This document shows positions 45,255 through 55,100 of a stretch of 64,000 bases of DNA, piece after piece. Positions within the stretch are counted from its first letter, which is position 1. Every line of letters starts with the position of its first letter. The notes below the pieces were generated by a model. That model worked only from the letters and a program-made list of their open reading frames with translations. It was not told the origin of the DNA and ran no database searches. The stretch covers positions 124,001-188,000 of the forward strand of contig CALFVT010000004.1 in assembly GCA_937928165.1 (NCBI GenBank), in the 5' to 3' direction. Origin of the DNA: an uncultured Caulobacterales bacterium. GTDB taxonomy: Bacteria; Pseudomonadota; Alphaproteobacteria; Caulobacterales; Maricaulaceae. Both the position numbers and the translations under genes were made by a program.

Positions 45255-47315
45255 ATGACCTTTAAGACTGAAAAAATTACGCGCCGTAGTCTTATGGGCG
45301 CGGTGGCCACGCTATCCTTGGCATTGTCTCTTGCCGGGGGTAGTCATGCCGCAGAGATTCCCTATCCGCGCGTCAAACCGCCTGCGCCGGGCCTATCGCA
45401 AATCATTAACAAGACAGATGCGGTTATATTTAAAAAAGGCCTCAAAGCCGCAGAACGCCGCTATTGGCCTGATGTTGATAATGCCATAAAAAAACTGTCT
45501 GATCCCACTGCTCAAGATAGCCTGCGCTGGCTAAAGGCATGGCGAGATAATAACACAGATTTTGATGACCTTACTTATGTGACGCAAAACCTTGGTAACT
45601 GGCCGCGTATGACAACGATAAGGGGCAAGGCCGAGCGGAAATTATGGGATAAAAAATGGGCTGCAAGCCGCGTTATAGCATGGTTTCAAGGGACCGAGCC
45701 TGTCTCCGGTGAAGGGCGCATGGCGCTCGCCAAAGCTCATTTCGATCTCGGCCAAGAGGATGAAGGTCGCCGCTGGCTTAAATATGCGTGGCGAGAGGCG
45801 CGGCTGACCCGGGACTTCCAAAGGCAGGTCTATAAAAGCTATAAGTCTCACCTTACCCCCGAAGACCATGCGGCGCGGGCCGATTTTCTTATTTGGCTTG
45901 GGACAGCGCATTTTTCAAAAGTTGACGGCCTGCTTACTCTTATGCCGCGCGGTGAACGGGCATTGGCCGTCGCCCGAATGCGCGTTGCCCGTAATGCGTC
46001 CGGTATGGACGCGGCGATTAAGGCTGTTCCGGCTTCGCTTAAATCTCATCCGGGACTTATATTTGAACGAGCCCGCTGGCGCCGCCGTAAAAAAACCAAA
46101 GACTATGCCCTGCCCGTTTATTTTCAAACGGATGAGCCGCCTGCGACTGAAACCGGCAAAGATAGGTTTTGGACAGAACGTAAAATCATGGCCTATTGGG
46201 CGATTAAAGAAGGCCGCTTTGATGATGCCTACCGCCTGACCCTGAACCATGGTATGAAACGCGGTGTCGGTTTCGCGGATGCTGAGTTTTTAGCCGGATG
46301 GTTAGCTCTTGTGAAACTCAATGAGCCCGCCAAAGCCATACGCCATTTTGAAACGCTTCGCGGCGGGGTGAGCTATCCGGTTTCTCTCTCCCGCGCTAGC
46401 TATTGGCTAGGCCGCGCCCATAAAAGAGCTAATCTTCCTGATGACCGCATTCATTACGCCCAAGCGGCGCAACATATCCAAACCTTCTACGGGCAACTCG
46501 CTGCGGCGGAGCTCGGAAGCCAAGACTATATTTACCTACCGCCTGAAACGGACGGCTATGTATATAAAACCGCGTTTGAACAAGATAGCCGCGTGAAGGC
46601 GCTTCGGCTCTTAGGGGAAATGCGCAGTGAATATTTCTTTAATACGATGGCTTTTCATCTGGATGACGAAGTTGAGACTTCGGAACAACTGACGTTATTA
46701 TCACAATTATCCCGTGATTACGGCTATATGAAGCCGTCCATTCGTGCCGCTAAACAGGCCTCGCGTTTTAGCACCTTCCTGCCTGAATCGGGCTATCCGA
46801 AACCGGATGTGTTTTTAAGTCTTGAGCCAAAGTTTGATAAGGCATTTTCCATGGCCCTATCGCGGCAGGAAAGTGAATTTAATCCAGCTGCCGTCAGCTC
46901 GGCTAAAGCTTATGGGCTCATGCAAATGATCCACGGCACGGCCCGCGCAACGGCGCGAAAGCACCGCGTACCCTATAGCCGCAACCGCTTAACGAGTGAT
47001 CCTGAATATAGCGCGAAGCTCGGCTCGCTCCATGTGAATGATTTACTAAAACGCTATGACGGGTCTTATATCATGACGGCGGCGGCTTATAACGCTGGGC
47101 CGCACCGGGTCACACAATGGATAAAGGCCTATGGGGACCCGCGTAAAGGCGAGATTGATCCGGTTGACTGGATTGAGAGCTTGCCCTTTTCTGAAACGCG
47201 AAATTATATCCACCGGGTTTTAGAAAACCTCAATATTTACCGTGCGCGGCTCAATAACGGACAGGCAGAGAACCGCCTAAGTCGTGATATTCGCCTCGGC
47301 GCTTTCGTGCCTTAA
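45255..47315 (+). CDS. slt: Soluble lytic murein transglycosylase (Slt70-like)
   Basis: ATG at 45255 is preferred to the TTG six bases earlier. The N-terminus has a signal peptide with a twin-Arg-like ITRRSLMGAV start and a Sec-type core (LSLALSLAGGSHAAE). Residues 60-500 are an alpha-superhelical region as in Slt70, and residues 530-660 form the SLT catalytic domain: ALSRQESEFNPAAVSSAKAYGLMQMIHGTA with the catalytic Glu, and AAYNAGPHRVTQWI. It cleaves peptidoglycan glycan strands in the periplasm to 1,6-anhydro products. The product is about 686 residues, the normal length for alphaproteobacterial homologues. Its end overlaps the convergent dehydratase by 4 bases. Confidence 0.92.
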   Translation: MTFKTEKITRRSLMGAVATLSLALSLAGGSHAAEIPYPRVKPPAPGLSQIINKTDAVIFKKGLKAAERRYWPDVDNAIKKLSDPTAQDSLRWLKAWRDNNTDFDDLTYVTQNLGNWPRMTTIRGKAERKLWDKKWAASRVIAWFQGTEPVSGEGRMALAKAHFDLGQEDEGRRWLKYAWREARLTRDFQRQVYKSYKSHLTPEDHAARADFLIWLGTAHFSKVDGLLTLMPRGERALAVARMRVARNASGMDAAIKAVPASLKSHPGLIFERARWRRRKKTKDYALPVYFQTDEPPATETGKDRFWTERKIMAYWAIKEGRFDDAYRLTLNHGMKRGVGFADAEFLAGWLALVKLNEPAKAIRHFETLRGGVSYPVSLSRASYWLGRAHKRANLPDDRIHYAQAAQHIQTFYGQLAAAELGSQDYIYLPPETDGYVYKTAFEQDSRVKALRLLGEMRSEYFFNTMAFHLDDEVETSEQLTLLSQLSRDYGYMKPSIRAAKQASRFSTFLPESGYPKPDVFLSLEPKFDKAFSMALSRQESEFNPAAVSSAKAYGLMQMIHGTARATARKHRVPYSRNRLTSDPEYSAKLGSLHVNDLLKRYDGSYIMTAAAYNAGPHRVTQWIKAYGDPRKGEIDPVDWIESLPFSETRNYIHRVLENLNIYRARLNNGQAENRLSRDIRLGAFVP

Positions 47316-48307
47316 TATCCCGCTGCCAATAAGTCATCGGCCCGCTGTGCAATAACGGGGTCAACATTGCCGCCTGACAGGACAACGCATATTGTTTTAA
47401 GCGCGTTATCAGCAGCAAATGCGCCTTTCAATACAGCCGCCGCCGCCACTGCGCCGCCCGGCTCTAATTGAACGCCAAGCTCGCGCTTTATGATCGCCAT
47501 TGTCATTAGGCAATCTTGATCGGACACCCCAAAGACGCCCGAGAGCGAATATTGGTTAATCGCAAAGGTTAGCGCCCCCGGCTGCGGCGTCATAAGCGCA
47601 TCACATAATGTCGGCGGCGGGTTCTCAAGGGAGACACGCCGCCCCGATTTCAAAGACATTTGGTGGTCATTATAAAATTCCGGTTCTGCACCATATATTT
47701 TAGTTTGCGGAGATAACTCATTTAAAGCAAGACTAATGCCTGCGCATAATCCGCCCCCGCCAATACAGGTGATCAGGCCGTCAAAGCTTATCCCGCGAGC
47801 CTTAGCTTCTTGGGCAATTTCAAGCCCGGCTGTGCCCTGCCCTGCGATGATATAAGGATCGTCAAATGACGGCACAATAATGCGCCCATCTCGCGCCGCA
47901 ATATCGGCAGCAATTTGCTCGCGGCTTTCACTGAGGCGGTCATAAAGATGTATAGCGGCCCCGTCGGCCTTCACGCCCGCGGCTTTAATGGACGGAGCAT
48001 CTTTGGGCATAACAATGATCGCGTCAATGCCGAGTTCTTTGGCTGCCCGTGCAACCCCTTGGGCGTGGTTACCCGATGAAAAGGCCACAACGCCCTTGGC
48101 TCTTTGTGCGTCGCTCATGGCCGAGAGCCGGTTATACGCGCCGCGATATTTAAACGCCCCGATTTTTTGCAAGCACTCCGCTTTGAACCATAAAGATTTT
48201 CCGCTCATAAGATCGAGAACATCACTTCGCAATAACGGCGTGACTTTAGCATGGCCGCGAAGGCGCACCTCGGCGGCTTTCACGTCACTAAATTCAGATA
48301 TTTTCAT
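47312..48307 (-). CDS. Threonine/serine dehydratase-like PLP enzyme
   Basis: A 331-residue fold-type II PLP enzyme. The Schiff-base lysine is in QKIGAFKYRGAYNRLSAM at about residue 52, with VAFSSGNHAQGVARAAKELG and the glycine loop CIGGGGLCAGISLAL. It lacks the C-terminal ACT regulatory domain of biosynthetic IlvA, so it resembles catabolic threonine dehydratase, serine racemase or threo-3-hydroxyaspartate ammonia-lyase. Which of these applies is not resolved. Confidence 0.88.
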   Translation of the reverse strand: MKISEFSDVKAAEVRLRGHAKVTPLLRSDVLDLMSGKSLWFKAECLQKIGAFKYRGAYNRLSAMSDAQRAKGVVAFSSGNHAQGVARAAKELGIDAIIVMPKDAPSIKAAGVKADGAAIHLYDRLSESREQIAADIAARDGRIIVPSFDDPYIIAGQGTAGLEIAQEAKARGISFDGLITCIGGGGLCAGISLALNELSPQTKIYGAEPEFYNDHQMSLKSGRRVSLENPPPTLCDALMTPQPGALTFAINQYSLSGVFGVSDQDCLMTMAIIKRELGVQLEPGGAVAAAAVLKGAFAADNALKTICVVLSGGNVDPVIAQRADDLLAAGY

Positions 48308-48446
48308 ATAATCGACTCAATTTCACTTCACATTTACCTGCAACTAAGTGCATATGGAGCATCAGATAAAACAGGCTCTTGCATCGTGAATAAACTGTCA
48401 GTAAGCCAGAGCAAGGCATAAATTAAAACAATAGCGGGAGGGCTCC

Positions 48447-50066
48447 ATGCAGGGCTTAATGATGAAACAAGAGCTAATGATTAGCGACCTAATCGAACAT
48501 GCCGGCAAAGTTCATCGTCACCGCGAAATATTCTCTCGGGAATCTAATGGCAACGACTTCACCTATACGTGGAGCGAATGTGCCGCCCGCGTCAGAAAGC
48601 TCGCCAACACCCTCAAAGCATTAGGGATTAAAAAAGGCGACCGCATTGCGACAATCGCATGGAATAATTACCGTCATATTGAAATCTATTATGCTGTATC
48701 AAGTATTGGCGCTGTGGTTCACACGATTAACCCGCGCCTTGACCCGAAACAGATCGCGTGGATGATTGGTCATGCCGAAGACACATGGCTTATGTTCGAC
48801 ACCACATTTGGGCCAATTATTGACGGCATCTCCGCCTTCTGCCCCAGTATTAAAAAATGGGTCGCCCTGTGTGAAGAGGGCGATATGCCCGATTATAAAA
48901 CAGAGGTCGACTGCTATGAAACTTTAATTGCTCCGGCCAGTGACGTTATTGAGTGGGAGCGGTTTGATGAAAATACCGCTTGTACCCTTTGTTATACATC
49001 CGGCACAACGGGCAATCCCAAAGGGGTTTTATACTCGCACCGCTCCACGATACTTCATGCTATGGCCGGCTCGTTTAGTGATGTTATCGGCGGCGGATCT
49101 TGTGATGCAATCTTAGGGGTTGTGCCTATGTTCCACGTCAGTGCATGGGGCCTCGTTTACTCGGCGGCGATGGTCGGGGCGAAACTCGTTATGCCCGGCC
49201 CGAACCTTGACGGTGCGTCTTTAACCAAGATGATACAAGAGCAAGGCGTGACCCTTATGGCGGGCGTTCCGACGGTGTGGCTTGGGATTTTGAACCATCT
49301 TCGCGAAACGGGTGAGCAAATCCCGAATGTTAAAAAAGCCCTTGTCGGCGGCTCGGCCCTGCCCGAATCTTTACTGCGCGCCTATGAGCAAGAGCTTGGC
49401 ATTCCCATGCAGCAAGGTTGGGGCATGACAGAGACAAGCCCGCTCGGTACAACCTATGCGCCTTACCCGGGTACAGAAAATGATGATTATGATAGCCTCG
49501 TCAAGCATAAGCTCTATGCAGGGCGGCGCATTTTCGGCGTGGACATGCGCATTGTCGATGATGAAGGCAAGTTACTCCCGGAAGACGGCGAAGTATCGGG
49601 CCATTTGCATGTGAGGGGCCCGTGGATTGCCTCTGGATATTTCAAAGGCGACGGAGATGATGCCTTTACCGATGATGGATGGTTCCGCACAGGAGACGTC
49701 GCGGCGCTACATCCCGAAGGTTATATGGAAATCACCGATAGATCAAAAGACGTGATTAAATCTGGCGGTGAATGGATAAGCTCAATCGAGGTTGAAAATG
49801 CGGCGATGAACCACCCGGATGTGGCCATGGCAGCCTGTATCGGTGTGCATCATCAAAAGTGGCAAGAACGCCCATTGCTGATTATTCAGTCTATGCCCGG
49901 TAAAACGCCGAATATCGATGAAGTAAAAGCCGAAATTGCATCAAAATGCGCAAAATGGTGGGTGCCCAATCATTTCGAATTTGAAGACGCTCTTCCTCTG
50001 GGGGCCACAGGGAAAGTACTCAAACGGCTTTTAAAAGAGAAATATAAAGACTACGTCATTGATTAG
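48447..50066 (+). CDS. Fatty acyl-CoA ligase (AMP-forming, medium/long-chain type)
   Basis: A 539-residue adenylate-forming enzyme. The P-loop is [19 protein letters not shown] at about residue 180, [12 protein letters not shown] is the A5 motif, GWFRTGDVA the A7, and [20 protein letters not shown] the A8; the C-terminal Lys is in [11 protein letters not shown]. It resembles AlkK-like medium-chain and FadD-like ligases that feed beta-oxidation. GGGAGG lies shortly upstream of the ATG. There are no beta-oxidation genes next to it, although paa genes for acyl-CoA metabolism occur 13 kb away. Confidence 0.9.
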   Translation: MQGLMMKQELMISDLIEHAGKVHRHREIFSRESNGNDFTYTWSECAARVRKLANTLKALGIKKGDRIATIAWNNYRHIEIYYAVSSIGAVVHTINPRLDPKQIAWMIGHAEDTWLMFDTTFGPIIDGISAFCPSIKKWVALCEEGDMPDYKTEVDCYETLIAPASDVIEWERFDENTACTLCYTSGTTGNPKGVLYSHRSTILHAMAGSFSDVIGGGSCDAILGVVPMFHVSAWGLVYSAAMVGAKLVMPGPNLDGASLTKMIQEQGVTLMAGVPTVWLGILNHLRETGEQIPNVKKALVGGSALPESLLRAYEQELGIPMQQGWGMTETSPLGTTYAPYPGTENDDYDSLVKHKLYAGRRIFGVDMRIVDDEGKLLPEDGEVSGHLHVRGPWIASGYFKGDGDDAFTDDGWFRTGDVAALHPEGYMEITDRSKDVIKSGGEWISSIEVENAAMNHPDVAMAACIGVHHQKWQERPLLIIQSMPGKTPNIDEVKAEIASKCAKWWVPNHFEFEDALPLGATGKVLKRLLKEKYKDYVID

Positions 50067-50081
50067 GGTGAAGATAAGGCT

Positions 50082-52127
50082 TTAAACCGTTGTAAAGTTT
50101 ACTCTTACTGTAACTTTCATGATCTCGCCCTTTGGGCTAATGGCTTTGATGTCATAAAATCCTGCCGCTGGTGGATGCCATATCCATTGTTTACCTTGGC
50201 GGGTTAGAGCCATGCTGTTGACATAGAGCTGCGCCGCCTTGTCTTGGTCTGATAAAATAATTTGCACGCCCTTCGTTCGACTACGAACGAAAACCGTGGC
50301 TCCGTCTTGCGGAAATTCAAATTTAGGGCCCGTTTCTTGCGGCTGCGTCTTGATCAGTTTGGTGAGGCCCTTGGCCGGGACTTTATCTTTCCGGTAACCC
50401 GTTCCTATGTTTTGCCCCGGTAGGCTTTCGAAAATGTCAAACATTAAAGGCGCTGCCATATTCCGCCCGGTTTGCCCAGGCATAGCTCCGCCGTCGGGGC
50501 GGCCAATCCAAACGACAACCGTCCATTCCGGCGTATAGCCCACGGCCCAAGCATCGCGAAAGCCGTAGGACGTTCCCGTTTTATAGGCCACCCCATGAGC
50601 GCGGGTTTTAAGCCAATGCGGCACGCGCCCGTTTGGACTGGGTGCGAAGCGCAAGATTTGCGTGATCTCATCAGACGCTTTAGATGATAAGACGGTCTTC
50701 TTTTCATCAACAAGCCCACCTTTTATTATCTTTAACGGCGTAGAGACGCCGCTATTAGCAAGGCTTTTATAAAGCAAAGCTAAATCACGCGGGCTTATGG
50801 CTCCGCCGCCCAATGCAATGGCCAATCCGGCTTTTTCATGGGCTGCTGTACTGCGCTGAAACTCAGCGCCTGCATTTTCTATGACCGCTTCAAACCGCGG
50901 CGCACCGAGCTGCTGCATAACGGCGACTGCGGGTATATTTAGGCTATGGCGCAAGGCTTCATGCACCCGAACATCACCATGGTAATGACGGTTAAAATTT
51001 TCCGGTTGATAGCCATCAAAGGCTAAAGGGCGGTCGGGCAAGACGGTCGCGCTGTCGATTAACCCCTCATCCATCGCAAGGCCGTAGATAAAAGGTTTAA
51101 GGGTTGACCCCGGCGAGCGCTTTATAGTCGTCAGGTCTATCCAGCCCCCATCATTATCAGGCCTAACCGCGCTGCGAATGGCTCTGATTTCATGGCTTGG
51201 ATTATTAATGACAAGGGCCGAACCATTTAAGTACTGCGGCCAGTCCTTTGAATAAGCTAGTGTTTTTTGGTCAAGGCGGGTTTGCATTTGGCGGTCAATA
51301 GAGGTTTGGATAGGGCGTGATTTTCCCGTTGTAAGGCTGAGTTTTGTGAGCGCTGCATCACGAGAACGCGGGAGTGATTTAAATAATATATTCAGCGGTT
51401 CTTGCTGCGCTTCTTGGGCTTGTTTTTCTGTTATAATCTTTTGGCGAACAAGCCGCGTTAAAACTTTGTTGCGTCCCGACATAAGTGCCGATTGATCATT
51501 TATGCGCGGGCGGCGGGAGGCCGGCGCTTGGGGCAAAGCAATCAAGGCGGCAATCTCTGACCATGTCAAATGGGCCGGGGTCTTGCCAAAATATATAGCG
51601 CTGGCGGCGCTAAGCCCCTGAATATTCCCCCCATAGGAAATATGGGTGAGATAATGCTCTAATATCTCTGTTTTTGACAAGATTAAATCATATTGCAACG
51701 CCCGAAAGCTTTCTATGATTTTTGACGACATGACGCGCTTTCGCGGCTCGATTTGCCGCACAAGTTGCATGGTCAATGTAGACGCGCCGGATTTTGCCTC
51801 TCCGCTACGAATAAGAGTCCGTATAGCGCGTAGAATAGAGAGCGGGTCAATACCGCTATGATGCCAAAACCGCTCATCTTCAACGGCGAGTAAGGCCTGA
51901 ATAAAGCGCGGATCAATGTCTTCGCGCGGCGTATGAAAGCGCCATAAGCCGTCATCAACCGTATAAACCGCAAGATGCGTCCCTTGCCGGTCTAAGATTT
52001 GCGGAGATATATGATGCAGCGCCTTAAGGGGCGGCGGAAATAATAGCCACAACCCTGCGCAAAAAGCGGCAAGCCCAAGCAAGCTACATTTAAACCAAGA
52101 CGGATATATGATGCGGCGATAGCTCAT
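50082..52127 (-). CDS. pbpC: Penicillin-binding protein 1C
   Basis: A 681-residue bifunctional murein synthase with one N-terminal membrane anchor. The GT51 transglycosylase domain has LLAVEDERFWHHSGIDPLSILRA (catalytic Glu) and SGASTLTMQLVRQIEPR. The transpeptidase domain has SPGSTLKPFIYGLAMDEGL (SxxK), HSLNIPAVAVM (SxN) and YKTGTSYGFRDAWAVGY (KTG). The C-terminal domain resembles BiPBP_C. PbpC next to a large alpha-2-macroglobulin is a conserved proteobacterial pairing. The start is four bases after the stop of that gene, so they share a transcript. Confidence 0.95.
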   Translation of the reverse strand: MSYRRIIYPSWFKCSLLGLAAFCAGLWLLFPPPLKALHHISPQILDRQGTHLAVYTVDDGLWRFHTPREDIDPRFIQALLAVEDERFWHHSGIDPLSILRAIRTLIRSGEAKSGASTLTMQLVRQIEPRKRVMSSKIIESFRALQYDLILSKTEILEHYLTHISYGGNIQGLSAASAIYFGKTPAHLTWSEIAALIALPQAPASRRPRINDQSALMSGRNKVLTRLVRQKIITEKQAQEAQQEPLNILFKSLPRSRDAALTKLSLTTGKSRPIQTSIDRQMQTRLDQKTLAYSKDWPQYLNGSALVINNPSHEIRAIRSAVRPDNDGGWIDLTTIKRSPGSTLKPFIYGLAMDEGLIDSATVLPDRPLAFDGYQPENFNRHYHGDVRVHEALRHSLNIPAVAVMQQLGAPRFEAVIENAGAEFQRSTAAHEKAGLAIALGGGAISPRDLALLYKSLANSGVSTPLKIIKGGLVDEKKTVLSSKASDEITQILRFAPSPNGRVPHWLKTRAHGVAYKTGTSYGFRDAWAVGYTPEWTVVVWIGRPDGGAMPGQTGRNMAAPLMFDIFESLPGQNIGTGYRKDKVPAKGLTKLIKTQPQETGPKFEFPQDGATVFVRSRTKGVQIILSDQDKAAQLYVNSMALTRQGKQWIWHPPAAGFYDIKAISPKGEIMKVTVRVNFTTV

Positions 52128-52131
52128 CGGA

Positions 52132-55100
52132 TTATAATGTGCCGCCGCTGGAAATTACGAGCGACTTAGTTTCGGAAATGGCTCGCTCCCCGGGGCGGTA
52201 CATATCCTCAACAACCGCGCCGGGGAAAGTAAAGCTGCCATTGCTAACGGCGCGCACAATATAGGCAGCGGTATAGCTATCCTTGCGTTGGGTATCACCA
52301 GAGGCAATAAATCGGTCATCTCTGGCTTCGCTCATGTCAAAAGCGCTGATCTCTCCCGCCCAAGAGAAAGCGCCGTCCGCAGCATTATCTTGCTTACCAT
52401 CCGCAGGCTCTAAGATTTGCTCAATTTCAAACCCAGCGGGAAGCATGTCCGCAAGCACAATGGTGCGGCTTCGGTTTTGTTTGGACGCAAAGTTAAGTTT
52501 AACCACATAACGCTCGCCTCGCCGTACGCCTTCTGTGGCCATCTCTTCACCTTTAAGGTCGTGCAAGGATTTTGTAAGCGTTAAGCCCTCATTGACAGGG
52601 GGCGGTACCGAGGCCGGCGCGCCGCTGGCTAAGGCTCTAATAACGATGCGGTCTTCGCCTTGGTTACTTATGGTCACACCATTTGCAATATCGCGGCCCA
52701 AGATATAGGCGCTGGCATGGGATAAAACACCGTCTGCTTTTTGCTCACTAAAGACCGCCCCCGACGCTCTATATTTTATACCCCTATCACCCCCTGATTG
52801 CGCCCGTAAGGCTAATATGATTTGCCCAAGTTCTTGTGTCCGCAGGCGGTTTGGCATTTCGATGTCATTCACCAAGCGGGCTTCGAGGTCATCGCGGCGG
52901 CTCTCATTTGATATCACACCAATGATAGCGGCTAAATCACGGAGCGGCGTTTGGTAATAATTATTTTCGTCGACATAGCCCAAGGTTTTGATAGCGAGCT
53001 CATAAGCCGCCTGCGCCCGCTCATCATCTCCCAAGAGCGTAAAAGTTTCTGACAGGAACCCAAAGCTTAGAGGTGATTTGATACGGGATTTAAAACTATC
53101 AAATATGTAGCGGGCTTGCCCTAAACGCCCCTGTCCATCACGGGCCATGACATATCCTGCATAGCTTGCGGCATCGACTTTACGCATTTGCAAATTCGAC
53201 TGCGCATTATAATGATTAACATTTGCGCGATAATCGAGTTTTTGGCTAGATTCTAATTGATTTAAAACTTTAAGAGCCAAGCGTGTGCGCTTTAACACAT
53301 CCGCGTCCACATCATATCCGGCGTCATCGGCCCGTAGAATAAAGTCCGACGCATAAACCCCAAGCCAGAGAGAGGCTAAACCATCCCCTTCCCGCCATAA
53401 GCCAAAACTCCCGTTTTCGCTTTGTCTTAATGCGAGTTTATTAATCGCATTTTGCATTTTTCGGTCATAATTACGCAGGCTTGGTTGAATGTCTGCCCCA
53501 AAATCACGCGCATATAATAAGGGCAAGGCAGCCGATACAGTTTGTTCCGTACAGCCATAAGGATAACGCCGCAGAGCCGCAATATAAGGTGATGGATCAA
53601 TTAACCGCCCATTAGTAACGGATAAAGTCACGTCAATACTTCCGGGAATAAGGCCTACGACAAACTCAGGTGGCAGGGTTAAGCTCTCACCTGGGGTAAT
53701 GACCCACTGTTCCGCCTGAGATATTGGCAAAAAAGGTGAGCGGGTTTGAAGCTCGGCGCTGCCGGATATATTATATCCCCCGGGGCCAGAAAACTCATAA
53801 TTTATATCGGCAACTCCTAAAGATTTTGCTTCAAGGCTAAGGGATTGATCGCTGCGTATATTGCGCGGCAAGTCAAAGCTTAGGTTTTGAGACTCTAAGG
53901 CTAAGCCGTCAGCACTGTTGACTTTAAAGCCGTAAGCTCCTTCTGCGCCGTTAAGATTATTCGCTGAAACGACCGCATCGATACGGTCCCCCGGCGCGAG
54001 AAATCGCGGCAAAGCAAGCTCTACGGGGACGGGATCGCGCAGGGTCAAAGCCATAGAGGCACTCCCAACGGCTGTTTCTGACCATGCGCTCGCCATAAGG
54101 CGAAGCTCTCCGTTATAATCTGGAATATCGAGCGGAATAACGGCACTGCCATTTTCCATTTTAACATAGCCTTTAAATAGCGCTATGGTTTTTTGCGGAA
54201 TAACTGTCAAGCCTTCACCGCCAATACCGTCACCGCCGGAGCGAGCAATAACCGCCGTGCCGAGGTTAGGGTTTAAGATACGGCCATAGTCATCATATAT
54301 AGAGGTCATTAGTGCCGTCTTTGCATGAAAAAATGTCTCTGCAGCCGGGCTTTTATATTTCGTGATTTGCAATATCCCTTCATCAACAGCGGCCAGATTG
54401 ACCCAAACAGGGCCTTTGGGTACCCGTCCATTTTGAAGCGCATTAATTACAACATTAAAGCGCTGCCTTGGCTTAATTTTAGCCTCATTTTTGAACGAAA
54501 GCTGCAGGGTTGTTGGTGCAGTATCGCGGCGAAGATAAGCTGTCCCCACTGCGCGGCGCGGTATAGGTAAAGTCTCAGCATCACGTGGGGTGTATAGGCT
54601 TATCAGGGCATAAATGCCTACGCCCCATGAGGCATCATAAGTCAGATCAATTTCTGACTGTCCTTCAGAGAGCTGAATGGGCCGTGATATAAACACCTCT
54701 CCATTGGTGAGGATAAGATCGGCCTCCCCGTCATAAGGCGATGTTACAGACAGGGTAAAGCGTGCGCCGGGTTTTATACCGTCATTCGGCGCGGTAAGTT
54801 GCAGAGCATCAGGTTTGTCGGATTTGTTTTTCTGCCCCCATCCGACAGCAAATTCATAGCTATTTATCTCGCGATCTTCATCTTTTAAAGCAAGGCGGTA
54901 ATCCCCTCGCGGTAAAGCCCTCTCCCAAATTGCAGGCCCGTTACCCTCCAGCGACAAGACACCGTTATCAAGAGGCTGCTCGCGTAAATCACGGCGATAG
55001 CGCCACCGTCCATTTTCTTTATACCATTGGTAATCCCAGTCTTGCTCCATGAGTGTCCATTCTAGCTCGCCACCAGTTTGCAAGCCGGCTTTATCAACGA